From: Ralstonia sp. ASV6 | GTDB lineage: Bacteria; Pseudomonadota; Gammaproteobacteria; Burkholderiales; Burkholderiaceae | Assembly: GCF_016429285.1 (NCBI RefSeq) | Contig: NZ_JAELUI010000035.1 | Span: 1 to 45,305, forward strand | Length of the DNA stretch: 45,305 nucleotides | Reading direction: 5' to 3' | Shown here: in pieces, positions 7,828 through 16,174 of the stretch | Layout of the letters: the number at the start of each line of letters is the position of its first letter | Numbering within the stretch: position 1 is the first letter of the stretch | Notes under the pieces: generated by a model | What the model was told of the DNA's origin: nothing | What the model saw: only the letters and a program-made list of their open reading frames with translations | The model's database searches: none | Position numbers and translations under genes: made by a program

Positions 7828-9252
7828 ATGCAACCTGCCGACCTGCCTGCCCCGCACCTGCTGCGCATGCAGCAAACGTTTGAAGCCATGCGCGCCGCGC
7901 ACCAGGCCGACATGCTGCCCGCGTGGTCCGTGCGCCGCGACCGGCTGGAGCGCCTCAAGCGCCTCGTCATGGACAATCGCGAGGCCATCGCCCAGGCCGT
8001 CAGCGCAGACTTCGGCAACCGCTCGCGGCAGGAAACCGAGTTACTGGAAATCTTCCCCGGCGTGGATGGCATCAAGCACGCGCTCTCCCACGGCAAGCGC
8101 TGGATGCGCGTGCAGCGGCGCGGTGTAAGCCTGTGGTTCCGCCCCGCCAGCACGCGGCTGATTCCGCAGCCACTGGGCGTGGCGGGCATCGTCGTGCCGT
8201 GGAACTACCCGATCTATCTGACCATCGGGCCGCTCGTCTCCGCACTCGCCGCGGGCAACCGGGCGATGGTCAAGCTCTCGGAATACACGCCGCGCTTCTC
8301 CGCGCTGTTTGCCGACCTGATCGAGCGCCTCTTTGCCGCAGATGAGGTACGCGTCATCAATGGCGATGCCGCCGTGGCCGAAGCGTTCTCGAGGCTACCG
8401 TTCGACCACCTGCTGTTCACGGGGTCCACCAACGTCGGCCATCACGTCATGCGCGCGGCGGCGGACAACCTCACGCCGGTGACGCTGGAACTGGGCGGCA
8501 AGTCGCCCACCATCATCGGGCCCGATGCAGACTTTGATTGCGCGGTGGAACGCACGCTGGTCGGCAAGCTGCTCAACGCAGGGCAGACCTGCGTGGCCCC
8601 CGACTACGTGCTGCTGCCCGCCGGCACCGAGCAACGCTTTATCGAATCGGCGCGCAAGCTGGTCGGCAAGATGTACCCCAACATGGCGAGCAACCGCGAT
8701 TACACAACGATCATCAGCCCGCGCCACTTCCAGCGCATGGCGAGCCTGGCCGACGAGGCACGCGAGCAGGGCGCCCAGGTGCTACCGCTCACCGGTGCCG
8801 CACCTAATGAAGCCACGCGCCTGTTCCCGCCCGCGCTCATCACCGGCGGCACTGACGAGATGCGCGTGATGCAGGAAGAGATCTTCGGCCCGCTGCTGCC
8901 GCTGGTGCCATACCGCACGCTGGGCGAAGCGATCGATTACATCAACGCCCGCCCGCGTCCGCTGGCGCTGTACCTGTTCGAGCGCAACGGCAGCACGGTT
9001 GACCGCGTCATGGCCAGCACCATTGCCGGCGGCGTGTGTATCAACGAAACCCTGCTGCACGTGGCGCAGGACGATCTGCCGTTTGGCGGCGTGGGCGCCA
9101 GCGGCATGGGCGCGTACCACGGCATCCACGGGTTCGAGCGGTTCTCGAAGATGAAGCCGGTGTTCAAGCAGGCCAAGCTCAACGGGCTGGGCATGTTCCG
9201 CGCGCCGTACGGCAAGACGTTCGAGACGATGATGAAGCTGCTGGTGCGCTGA
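7828..9252 (+). CDS. Coniferyl-aldehyde-dehydrogenase-like NAD(P)-dependent aldehyde dehydrogenase
   Basis: The start is the ATG at 7828, preceded by CCAGGAG; the frame extends upstream but without family sequence. The 474-residue product belongs to the short class 3-like aldehyde dehydrogenases. Landmarks are VPWNYPIYLTIGPLVSALAAGN, FTGSTNVGHHVMRAAA (cofactor region), the general-base segment LELGGKSPTIIGPDADFD, the catalytic cysteine in NAGQTCVAPDYVLLP, and EEIFGPLLPL. The C-terminal PFGGVGASGMGAYHG is typical of the coniferyl aldehyde/fatty aldehyde branch. It oxidises aldehydes to acids. Its divergence from a GMC alcohol oxidoreductase suggests consecutive steps. The LysR gene immediately downstream may regulate it. 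Confidence 0.88.
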   Translation: MQPADLPAPHLLRMQQTFEAMRAAHQADMLPAWSVRRDRLERLKRLVMDNREAIAQAVSADFGNRSRQETELLEIFPGVDGIKHALSHGKRWMRVQRRGVSLWFRPASTRLIPQPLGVAGIVVPWNYPIYLTIGPLVSALAAGNRAMVKLSEYTPRFSALFADLIERLFAADEVRVINGDAAVAEAFSRLPFDHLLFTGSTNVGHHVMRAAADNLTPVTLELGGKSPTIIGPDADFDCAVERTLVGKLLNAGQTCVAPDYVLLPAGTEQRFIESARKLVGKMYPNMASNRDYTTIISPRHFQRMASLADEAREQGAQVLPLTGAAPNEATRLFPPALITGGTDEMRVMQEEIFGPLLPLVPYRTLGEAIDYINARPRPLALYLFERNGSTVDRVMASTIAGGVCINETLLHVAQDDLPFGGVGASGMGAYHGIHGFERFSKMKPVFKQAKLNGLGMFRAPYGKTFETMMKLLVR

Positions 9253-9310
9253 CAAGCCATTAGCAACCATGAGGTTTTTGATGCCACGCATTAGCACCTA
9301 GAATGCATCG

Positions 9311-10219
9311 ATGGCCAAGAACCTCGACATCACCCTCGTCCGCACCTTCGTTGCCGTGGCGGAAAACGCCAGCATGACGGTGGCGGCCAATGCGCTGCAC
9401 CTCACACAGGGCGCCGTCAGCCAGCAGATCAAGCGGCTCGAAGATGCCTTCGAATGCCGCCTGTTCGAGCGCGACGGCCGCCGGCTCGAACTCACCCACG
9501 CGGGTGAGCGCTTCCTCGGCCGCGCCAAGCGCCTGCTCGCCCTCAACGACGAAGTCTGGGCCGACATGGCCGCGCGCCCGCTGCAGGGCCCGGTGCGGCT
9601 GGGCGTGCCGTATGACCTGGTCGGCACCGTTTTCCCACCCATCTTCAAGGCCTTTACCGAAGCGTGGCCGTCGGTGGAGCTGACCATTGTCTGCAGCACC
9701 TCGCCTGAGCTGGCGGAAGGCATCGCGCGCGGCGAACTGGACGTCGCCGTGGTCGAGGCCCCGGTGGATGAGGCGACCGGCGAATGCCTGTGCGTGGAGC
9801 GGCTGGTGTGGGTGGGCGCGCGCGGCGGCAACGTGCATGCGAAGCGGCCGCTGCCGCTGTCGATGGTGGACGAGAGCTGCGCCTTTCGCGCCCGCGTGCT
9901 CAAGGCGCTGGGTGAGCACCGTATCGAATGGCGCACGGTGTTCGAGAGCGGCAACATCGAAGCGACCACCGCCACCGTGCGCACCGGCCTGGCCGTCACG
10001 GCATGGCTGACGCCGACGGTGCCGGCGGACCTGGACGTCCTCGGGCCTGAAGCCGGCTTGCCGGAACTCCCGATGTTTGCGATCAGCCTGCTATTGCCCG
10101 CGCAGGGTGCGAGTGCGGCGGCGCAGGCGCTGGGGCAATGTATTCGTGAAGGGTTCTCTACGCGGCACCGAGTGGGAGAGCGGCGCGTGATCGGAACCGG
10201 CTGGGATCGCGCGGCCTGA
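9311..10219 (+). CDS. LysR-family transcriptional regulator
   Basis: The 302-residue product has a LysR N-terminal winged helix-turn-helix (DITLVRTFVAVAENASMTVAA, then ALHLTQGAVSQQIKRLE) and a periplasmic-binding-like effector domain from about residue 90 (GPVRLGVPYDLVGTVFPPIF). The ATG lacks a strong ribosome site. It follows the aldehyde dehydrogenase by about 58 nt on the same strand, unlike the usual divergent arrangement, so its target is uncertain. The aldehyde dehydrogenase/GMC pair is the nearest candidate. The last 20 or so residues are basic and not conserved-looking. Confidence 0.9.
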   Translation: MAKNLDITLVRTFVAVAENASMTVAANALHLTQGAVSQQIKRLEDAFECRLFERDGRRLELTHAGERFLGRAKRLLALNDEVWADMAARPLQGPVRLGVPYDLVGTVFPPIFKAFTEAWPSVELTIVCSTSPELAEGIARGELDVAVVEAPVDEATGECLCVERLVWVGARGGNVHAKRPLPLSMVDESCAFRARVLKALGEHRIEWRTVFESGNIEATTATVRTGLAVTAWLTPTVPADLDVLGPEAGLPELPMFAISLLLPAQGASAAAQALGQCIREGFSTRHRVGERRVIGTGWDRAA

Positions 10220-10230
10220 CCGGCCAGCAG

Positions 10231-10887
10231 TTACACGCCGCCGCCTTCGATCTGCACGCGCCCATTCGGCGTGTCGAGCACGAGTGTCAATGCAGGCCGC
10301 GCCGCATCAGCAAATGCGACATGCCGATTCTCCGGGCAGGCGGCATCCCAGCCCAGTCCATCCAGCTTTGCGCGAATGGCGGCCATCTCCGGATGGGCAA
10401 GCTGGAACTGGTTCAGGTGGAGGCCGACATCCTGCATGTTGTCGACGGGGCTTTTACCTCCGGCCCAGTCGATGAGGGCCGGCAGGCACCCGCCTGCCTC
10501 TGCCTCACCGTCCTTGCGGTGGAAGAAGTGCCATCGCAAATCGCCACGGGACACTTCAAGCAGCTCGTGTTGCGGTGATTCGATAGCCCTGTGCGCCAAA
10601 TCGGGAAGGCTGGCAACCCAGCCGAACAACCGCGGCGAGTCTGCCAGCTTGCCTTCCTGCATGAGGCGGTCCAGCGCAAACCAGCGGGTCCGGTTTGGCG
10701 TAGGCGCCTCCGGGTCAATGGCGATGAACTCGAGGAAGATGCCCGGCGCGATCCGCGTCACCAGATTGTGCGTTCCCATCAAGGGATGCTTGCCGCCGGC
10801 CGGCAGCTTCACGCCGAACATCTGCAAGGCATACGCGTGCGCCTGGTCGAGAGATTGCGCGGCGAAGGCGATGTGGTCGATCTTCAA
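10231..10887 (-). CDS. VOC-superfamily glyoxalase-like domain protein
   Basis: The product has 218 residues and opens with MKIDHIAFAAQSLDQAHAYA, the classic first beta strand and helix of the vicinal oxygen chelate fold with its metal-ligand His. Later stretches include GTHNLVTRIAPGIFLEFIAI, where HN and E residues are placed as in the Glyoxalase_3-type family. These proteins bind a divalent metal and act as lyases, isomerases or dioxygenases; substrate cannot be told here. It converges with the LysR gene upstream and stands alone. The start is supported by the family N-terminus. Confidence 0.78.
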   Translation of the reverse strand: MKIDHIAFAAQSLDQAHAYALQMFGVKLPAGGKHPLMGTHNLVTRIAPGIFLEFIAIDPEAPTPNRTRWFALDRLMQEGKLADSPRLFGWVASLPDLAHRAIESPQHELLEVSRGDLRWHFFHRKDGEAEAGGCLPALIDWAGGKSPVDNMQDVGLHLNQFQLAHPEMAAIRAKLDGLGWDAACPENRHVAFADAARPALTLVLDTPNGRVQIEGGGV

Positions 10888-11075
10888 GACAGCTCCCGTT
10901 GGACTGCGTCAGAAATCTGCGGGGCTCAGGATGCCACAGGGCACTGTATGGCGCTTCTTGGGAAACCGCTTTGCCCACCGAATAGCGCCCGCCAAACAAG
11001 CTTACGAAGACTCCGCGCCCCGAACCGTGACGCCCCCACTGTGGGCGATTGATTTCCCTAACCCGGGCTTGGAGA
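10888..11075. other. Short non-coding gap
   Basis: This divergent interval between the VOC protein and the small membrane protein is 188 nt. It must contain the VOC promoter. I see no structured element or credible gene in it. Confidence 0.4.
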
Positions 11076-11432
11076 ATGTGCGCGGCCCTCTCTCAACCGC
11101 CTCGCACAGCAGTGCCCGTACACACCTACATTCATCCCGTCCTTTCAGAACGCAAGGTCAAGACCGGCCTCCACTGGCCCGCACTTGCATGCGGCACGTT
11201 CTGGGCATTCTCAGAAGGCTTGGTCGAGCTGGGTGGGCGATTGACCGCGATTGATGCCACCGCCGGACTGCTGTGGACCCTGGGACAGCCTATGGTTGCG
11301 GCGCTCCTTTTTCTGGTGAAAAACATCTATTGCGGGGTTCGCGGAGGTGCATGGCTTGAGGCTTCGCTTGTGCGGGCCGGATATCGGCGCTGCGCCCAGG
11401 GATCCGTGGAACACTCGGCCAACACACACTAG
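11076..11432 (+). CDS. Small DUF2628-like membrane protein
   Basis: The conserved part begins at VHTYIHPVLSERKVKTGLHW and runs to GGAWLEASLVRAGYRRCAQ, an arrangement seen in DUF2628-type small membrane proteins (hydrophobic core, then a C-terminal W-x-x-x-L-x-x-R-G-Y motif). Hydrophobic segments are around CGTFWAFSEGL and LLWTLGQPMVAALLFLVKNIY. The true start is uncertain: ATG at 11076 or GTG at 11112 just before the conserved part; neither has a good ribosome site. Function is unknown. It precedes the next gene by 23 nt and may be co-transcribed with it. Confidence 0.6.
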   Translation: MCAALSQPPRTAVPVHTYIHPVLSERKVKTGLHWPALACGTFWAFSEGLVELGGRLTAIDATAGLLWTLGQPMVAALLFLVKNIYCGVRGGAWLEASLVRAGYRRCAQGSVEHSANTH

Positions 11433-11455
11433 ATCCGCCGCGAGGAAACCACGCG

Positions 11456-12050
11456 ATGCTGAAAGCCATTCGCGCGATGCTGTCTCGCAAGACTGCGAGT
11501 GGCACCGCCAACATGAACGAGAATGAATTCGTGCGCCACGTGGCAGCCTCACTCTACGAGCGAGAAGAGTTCACACGGCGTGCAGCCGAGGCAGCTTCGG
11601 CGCTCGGTACGGACTCCATCGGCAAACTCGTTGACCTGCTGCACAGCGAACATAGCCCACCCAAGGCGTTTGAATCGCAGTTCGGCGGATTAGGCAGTTG
11701 GTTAGCCGCGCGGCAGTTCGCGATCTTCGAAATCTTCTATCACCTAGGTCGGCCTGCCGTTCCTACGTTACTGACGTTCATCCGTGGCGAGTACGACTGG
11801 ACCCAGGGCAATGCCATCGAAATACTGTGCAGGCTGCATGCCAAGGGCGTGGCGCCGGTATCCGCATTTGAACTGCTGAAGCGAACAATCCCGTCGATGC
11901 GCGAAGAGGCGCTGCTCTACGCAGCAGGGCCGCTGCACACACTCGTGCAGCAGGACGCTCAGCGGTGTTCTGGATGAACTCGCCGAAATACCCGAGTTCT
12001 CTGATGTGTACCAATACAGGGTGACGGGCGAGTGGCCGTCGGCCGAGTAA
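11456..12050 (+). pseudogene. Hypothetical protein with a C-terminal frameshift
   Basis: Frame 1 gives 173 residues from the ATG at 11456, helical and alpha-repeat-like (FAIFEIFYHLGRPAVPTLLTF, EILCRLHAKGVAPVSAFELL, REEALLYAAGPLHTLVQQ), and stops at 11977. The +1 frame then continues from about 11960 with a clearly protein-like 28-residue tail, GVLDELAEIPEFSDVYQYRV and on to a TAA at 12050. The join lies in the run CAGCGGTGTT. This suggests one extra base or two missing bases, either a genuine mutation or an assembly error. The intact family protein would be about 197 residues. No known function; HEAT-like helical pairs are a guess. Confidence 0.6.
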
Positions 12051-12060
12051 CCACACAAAC

Positions 12061-12083
12061 AAAAACCCCGCCAACCGGCGGGG
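12061..12083 (-). terminator. Rho-independent terminator of the small acidic protein gene
   Basis: CCCCGCC (12066-12072) and GGCGGGG (12077-12083) form a 7-bp stem with an AACC loop. Read on the minus strand, the stem is followed by TTTTTGTTTG, a good U tract. It lies just past the stop of the minus-strand gene at 12115. Confidence 0.85.
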
Positions 12084-12114
12084 TCCCCCAAATCCTTTTT
12101 AGCCTGCAAGCGAA

Positions 12115-12336
12115 TCAAGCCTGCGGCGCAGCCCCATCTTCCGGAGCAGCCTCGGCACCGTCGGCCTTGGCTTCGTCTTTCTTCTCCACCATCTCTTCCA
12201 GCGCGCCCGCGCCCTTGAAGCCGGCAACAGCGGCGACAGCCTTGGTCAGCAGGCCAGCATCGGGATCGACTTTCTCGGTGGCTTCAACAGCGGCGACGGC
12301 GCCGGCGATCTTGCCCACTTCATCCAACAGTCCCAT
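12115..12336 (-). CDS. Small alanine/glutamate-rich hypothetical protein
   Basis: The ATG at 12336 is preceded by a near-perfect GGAGGT six bases upstream, which decides the start over an upstream in-frame ATG. The 73-residue product begins MGLLDEVGKIAGAVAAVEAT and ends in an acidic, alanine-rich tail (EEMVEKKDEAKADGAEAAPE). There is no signal peptide or membrane segment; the middle (LLTKAVAAVAGFKGAGALEE) could be an amphipathic helix. I do not recognise the family. A strong ribosome site and a dedicated terminator argue that it is a well-expressed real gene, transcribed alone. Confidence 0.75.
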   Translation of the reverse strand: MGLLDEVGKIAGAVAAVEATEKVDPDAGLLTKAVAAVAGFKGAGALEEMVEKKDEAKADGAEAAPEDGAAPQA

Positions 12337-12464
12337 GGTCACCTCCGCATGTTTGAACAGGGAGGGCCATCTTCCCACCGGCAAGTGACAGAAGCGCAAA
12401 CAAAGTTAAAAATTTTCGCGCGCTGTCGTTTGCGTCGACCGAGCGTCACGCAGCGTGCGTTTGC

Positions 12465-12905
12465 TTACTCGGTTTCCGCACCAGCGGGGGTGACGACGAG
12501 CGCGGTCAGCCGTGCACGTGCGCTATCGGTAATCGCCGCCGATTGACGCGTGGCGACGTCGATCTGCACGATCACCGACTGCGAGGTGGCAGCGCAGCGG
12601 CCGTTCTGGAAGATGGCCTGCTCCAGCTTGACCGAGCTGCGCCCGATGTGCGCGACGCGCGTGCCGATCTGCACCGAGCCGGGCCAGAGGATCTCGTTGC
12701 GGAAGTCGAGCACGAGCTGGGCGATGACGAACTCGCAGCCGGGCGCGGCCAGCGGGTTGTCGGGGTTGAAGAGCAGTTCGACGCGGCCGGTTTCCAGATA
12801 CGTGGCAAAGACGGCGTTGTTGATGTGGCCCTGGCGATCGGTGTCGCCGTAGCGGAGCTTGTCGGTGGCGTGCAGGGGGAAGTCGTTGAGCAGCGGGAGG
12901 GTCAT
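12465..12905 (-). CDS. Hotdog-fold acyl-CoA thioesterase (4HBT/YbgC type)
   Basis: The 146-residue product carries the 4-hydroxybenzoyl-CoA-thioesterase-type motif YGDTDRQGHINNAVFATYLE, with the acidic residue of the active-site loop, followed by ETGRVELLFNPDN and the central strand LVLDFRNEILWPGSVQIGT. It hydrolyses acyl-CoA thioesters in the cytoplasm; the substrate is unknown. The ATG at 12905 best fits the family N-terminus (TLPLLNDFPLHATDKLRYGD), although an ATG 12 codons upstream is possible and neither has a strong ribosome site. It lies downstream of the iclR-type gene on the same strand, 59 nt away, and could be read from the same transcript. Confidence 0.85.
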   Translation of the reverse strand: MTLPLLNDFPLHATDKLRYGDTDRQGHINNAVFATYLETGRVELLFNPDNPLAAPGCEFVIAQLVLDFRNEILWPGSVQIGTRVAHIGRSSVKLEQAIFQNGRCAATSQSVIVQIDVATRQSAAITDSARARLTALVVTPAGAETE

Positions 12906-12964
12906 TGTGGTGTTTGGAACAGCCAAAGGTGCGTGCATTGTGCCGGGCTTTGCGCGGCCCCGCC

Positions 12965-13753
12965 TTACCCCAGCGCCCGCACCGACGTACAGATCGCCCG
13001 CGCCGATTGCAGCAGCGCCGGCCCCAGCTTGCTCTCCATCTCCTCCGGCGTCCAACGGCCCGTCGGCGCCACCAGATGAATCGCGCCCAACGGCCGCCCG
13101 CTGCCGCTCACGATCGGCGCGGCGATGGTCATGTCGCCGAGGAACAGTTCTTCGCGGTTGATGGCGTAGCCGCGCTGGCGGGTTTCGCGCAGCGTTTCCA
13201 TGATGTCGGCCACCTCGGTGCGCGTGTGCATGGTGTGCGCAACGCGGTGCGATTGCTCAACGATGGCCTGCGCTTCGGGCACGGGCAATGCGGCCAGGTA
13301 GGCGCGGCCCGATGCGGTGCAGTACATCGGGATGCGGCTGCCGATGGGCATGTGCACGGGCACGAAGTGCGCGCTCACAAAGCGGGCCACGTACACCATC
13401 TCGTCCTGGTCGGGCTCGGTCAGGCAAGACGTTTCGGTAGTGACCTTGGTCAGCTCGGAGAGGAACGGGTTGGCCACGTCGATGAGCGTGTCAGCCGCCA
13501 GATAGTTGAAGCCGATCTTCATGACCGCCGGGGTGAGCTGGTAGCGGCGCGTTTGCGGATGCTTGCGCAGGTAGCCGAGCTGCTCGAGCGTGTAGACCAT
13601 GCGCTGCGCCGAGCTTTTGTTGATGCCCGCAGCAGCCGCCACTTCGGCAATCGTCATGGTGCGGCGCTGCGCATTGAAGGCGCCGAGCACGGCCAGGCCC
13701 TTTTCGAGCGACTGGTTGAACAGCAGGTCTGGGGTGTCGTCCGTGTCGGTCAT
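12965..13753 (-). CDS. IclR-family transcriptional regulator
   Basis: The 262-residue product has an N-terminal IclR winged helix-turn-helix (SLEKGLAVLGAFNAQRRTMTIAEVAAAAGI, then NKSSAQRMVYTLEQLGYL) and a C-terminal effector domain with AHFVPVHMPIGSRIPMYCTA, SGRAYLAALP and GYAINREELFLGDMTIAAPI, all typical of the family. It is divergent from the amino-acid ABC operon starting at 13949, and a 19-bp inverted repeat sits between them, so it probably represses or activates that operon in response to its substrate. The effector is not identifiable from sequence. Confidence 0.92.
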   Translation of the reverse strand: MTDTDDTPDLLFNQSLEKGLAVLGAFNAQRRTMTIAEVAAAAGINKSSAQRMVYTLEQLGYLRKHPQTRRYQLTPAVMKIGFNYLAADTLIDVANPFLSELTKVTTETSCLTEPDQDEMVYVARFVSAHFVPVHMPIGSRIPMYCTASGRAYLAALPVPEAQAIVEQSHRVAHTMHTRTEVADIMETLRETRQRGYAINREELFLGDMTIAAPIVSGSGRPLGAIHLVAPTGRWTPEEMESKLGPALLQSARAICTSVRALG

Positions 13754-13788
13754 GAAAAGTGGCGCCTCAGTGGCAAATCAACGGCAAA

Positions 13789-13832
13789 AGAATCGCATAT
13801 CGATTCTGATACGTCGACTAGTGGTTTTCCAC
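13789..13832. promoter_or_regulatory. Inverted repeats in the IclR/ABC divergent region, probable operator
   Basis: AGAATCG (13789-13795) and CGATTCT (13801-13807) are a perfect 7-bp inverted repeat around CATAT. A second palindrome, GTGG-TTTT-CCAC, lies at 13821-13832. Both are in the 195-nt region between the divergent iclR-type and ABC genes, where an IclR dimer would be expected to bind. Confidence 0.5.
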
Positions 13833-13948
13833 AATTATAGGTCGATGCAACACGTTCGAATATTGGCACACGCATTGCATGAGGCTGAGCCAAGCCCCGT
13901 GGAGTCCCATCCGCGGTGCGTCTTCTTTTCGTTGCCTGGAGGGTTGCC

Positions 13949-14713
13949 ATGTCTGTTGTCACCACTTTCCGTCGCGCCGCACTCGTCTTGTGCATGCTCG
14001 GCACCGCATCGTTCGCCTGGGCGCAGGGCGGTACGCCCACCTATAACGTGGGCGCCACGGCCACCGGCGTGCCGTTCACGTTTCTGGATGTGAAGACCAA
14101 CTCCATCCAGGGGATGATGGTCGACACCGTCAACGCGGTGGGCAAGGCGGGCGGTTTCAACGTGAACGTGCAGCAGACGGTGTTCTCGGCGCTCATCCCG
14201 TCGCTCACGTCCAGCAAAATCGACATCATCTCGGCGGCGATGCTCAAGACGCCGGCGCGCGCGCAGGTGGTGGATTTTTCCGACCCGGTGTACTCGTACG
14301 GCGAGGGCCTGATCGTCAAGGCCGACGACGCCAAGAACTACGCCACGCTCGATGATCTGAAAGGCGAGGTGGTGGGCGCGCAGGTGGGCACGGTGTTCCT
14401 CGACATGCTCAACAAGAAGGGCATCTTCAAGGAAGTGCGCAGCTACGACTCCGTGGCCGACATGACACGCGACCTGGCGCTGGGCCGCATCAAGGCCGGC
14501 CTGGGTGATCAGCCCATCATCGCGTATCAGATCCGCCAGAAAACCTTTGAGGGCGTGAAGCTCGCGCCTAACTACAAACCCGCCAATGTGGGCGACGTCT
14601 GCCTGGTGGTGCGCAAGGGCGATACCGAAACGCTCAACCGCATCAACAAGGCCATCGCCAAGATCAAGGCCGACGGCACGCTGGACGCCATCGTGAAGAA
14701 GTGGGGCATCTGA
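13949..14713 (+). CDS. Polar amino-acid ABC transporter, periplasmic binding protein
   Basis: The ATG at 13949 has GGAGG six bases upstream and begins a signal peptide (RRAALVLCMLGTASFAWAQ). The 254-residue product is a family 3 solute-binding protein: NVGATATGVPFTFLDVKTNS, GMMVDTVNAVGKAGGFNV, FSALIPSLTSSKIDIISAAM and QVVDFSDPVYSYGEGL. It captures an amino acid or related cation in the periplasm for the permease and ATPase encoded next. It starts a tightly packed four-gene operon (19-nt gap, then two overlapping ATGA junctions). The final gene, an amine/amino-acid oxidase, suggests a substrate such as an amino acid or amine that is oxidised after uptake. Confidence 0.92.
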   Translation: MSVVTTFRRAALVLCMLGTASFAWAQGGTPTYNVGATATGVPFTFLDVKTNSIQGMMVDTVNAVGKAGGFNVNVQQTVFSALIPSLTSSKIDIISAAMLKTPARAQVVDFSDPVYSYGEGLIVKADDAKNYATLDDLKGEVVGAQVGTVFLDMLNKKGIFKEVRSYDSVADMTRDLALGRIKAGLGDQPIIAYQIRQKTFEGVKLAPNYKPANVGDVCLVVRKGDTETLNRINKAIAKIKADGTLDAIVKKWGI

Positions 14714-14732
14714 CGCTGACGGGTGATGCGCC

Positions 14733-15404
14733 ATGAGTGTTGCAACGTTTCTTGAACACGCGCAGGAGTTCCTGCCGATTCTGCTGAAGGGGGCGGTGGT
14801 CACGGTGGAAGTGACCGTACTGTCGTTCCTGCTCAGCAGCGTGATCGGGCTGGCATTGGCGCTGATGCGGTTGTCGCCCATCAAGGCCGTGTCGACGGCC
14901 GGGGCGACCATCGTCAACGTCATCCGTGGGCTGCCGATCATCGTGCAGCTCTTCTATATCTACTTCGTGCTGCCGGACATCGGCATTCAGCTCACGGCAT
15001 TCCAGGCGGGCGTGATCGGGCTGGGCATTGCGTATTCCGCGTACCAGGCCGAAAACTTCCGCGCCGGCATCGAGGCGGTGGACCCGGGCCAGCGCGAAGC
15101 CGCCGAAGCGATGGGCATGCGCGGCGCGCTCATCATGCGGCGCGTGATCCTGCCGCAGGCGTTTCGCATTGCGCTGCCACCGTACGGCAACACGCTGGTG
15201 ATGATGCTCAAGGATTCATCGCTGGTATCCACGATCACCGTGGCGGAGATGACGCGCGCGGGGCAGCTCATCGCCTCGTCCACGTTCCAGAACATGACGG
15301 TCTACACGCTGGTGGCGCTGCTGTATCTGGTGATGAGCCTGCCGCTGGTGTACTGCCTGCGCCGGCTTGAGCACCGCATGGGCGCGGGGAGGGCCAAGCG
15401 ATGA
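14733..15404 (+). CDS. Polar amino-acid ABC transporter, permease
   Basis: The 223-residue product is a HisM/GlnP-type inner-membrane permease with about five hydrophobic segments, including [20 protein letters not shown] and [19 protein letters not shown]. It shows the family stretch [19 protein letters not shown] and the cytoplasmic coupling loop [20 protein letters not shown] that contacts the ATPase. A single permease is present, so it may act as a homodimer. Its stop overlaps the ATP-binding protein start. Confidence 0.93.
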   Translation: MSVATFLEHAQEFLPILLKGAVVTVEVTVLSFLLSSVIGLALALMRLSPIKAVSTAGATIVNVIRGLPIIVQLFYIYFVLPDIGIQLTAFQAGVIGLGIAYSAYQAENFRAGIEAVDPGQREAAEAMGMRGALIMRRVILPQAFRIALPPYGNTLVMMLKDSSLVSTITVAEMTRAGQLIASSTFQNMTVYTLVALLYLVMSLPLVYCLRRLEHRMGAGRAKR

Positions 15405-16174
15405 TCGAGATCCGTGACCTGCAGAAGCACTTTGGCGACCACCACGTGCTGCGCGGCGTGAGCCTGCATGTGGACAAGGGCGAAGTCGTCTGCCTGATCG
15501 GGCCGTCGGGCTCGGGCAAGTCGACTGTCCTGCGTTGCATCAACGGGCTGGAGGCGTACGACGGTGGCGAGATCCGTGCGTTTGGCGAGCGTGTTGACCG
15601 CAACAGCAAAGCCATCCACACGCTGCGCAGCCGCATGGGCATGGTGTTCCAGCGCTTCAACCTGTTCCCGCATCGCAGCGTGCTGGAGAACGTGATGGAA
15701 GGGCCGGTCTACGTGAAGGGTGAACGGCCCGAAACGGCGCGCGCCAAGGCGATGACGCTGCTGGAAAAGGTGGGCCTGGCCGCCAAGGCACAGGCGTATC
15801 CGAACCAGCTCTCCGGCGGTCAGCAGCAACGCGTGGCAATTGCCCGTGCGCTGGCGATGGAGCCGGAAGCGATGCTGTTTGACGAGCCCACGTCTGCGCT
15901 CGACCCGGAACTCGTCGGTGATGTGCTGGAGGTCATGCGCGCACTCGCCCGTGAAGGCATGACGATGATCGTCGTCACGCACGAGATGGGCTTTGCGCGC
16001 GAGGTGGCTGACCGCGTGTGCTTTCTGCACAGCGGCACCATCGTCGAAGAAGGGCCGGCCGCGCAGGTGCTGGGCGCGCCGCGCCAGGCGCGCACGCAAG
16101 ACTTCCTGCGCCGCGTGCTGCACAAACCCGCCGACGGTGTGGCCAATTCTCCGGCCGGAGACCTTGTGCCATGA
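15401..16174 (+). CDS. Polar amino-acid ABC transporter, ATP-binding protein
   Basis: The 257-residue product has all nucleotide-binding motifs: Walker [11 protein letters not shown]-loop [12 protein letters not shown], signature [15 protein letters not shown], Walker [13 protein letters not shown] and the switch histidine in VTHEMGF. It is of the GlnQ/HisP type and energises uptake through the permease encoded just upstream. Its ATG overlaps the permease stop (ATGA) and its own stop overlaps the oxidase start, indicating translational coupling across the operon. Confidence 0.95.
   Translation: MIEIRDLQKHFGDHHVLRGVSLHVDKGEVVCLIGPSGSGKSTVLRCINGLEAYDGGEIRAFGERVDRNSKAIHTLRSRMGMVFQRFNLFPHRSVLENVMEGPVYVKGERPETARAKAMTLLEKVGLAAKAQAYPNQLSGGQQQRVAIARALAMEPEAMLFDEPTSALDPELVGDVLEVMRALAREGMTMIVVTHEMGFAREVADRVCFLHSGTIVEEGPAAQVLGAPRQARTQDFLRRVLHKPADGVANSPAGDLVP

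Noticed and set aside
13835-14941. 368-codon minus ORF opposite the amino-acid binding protein and permease
   Set aside because: Histidine/arginine-rich antisense shadow of a well-supported operon.
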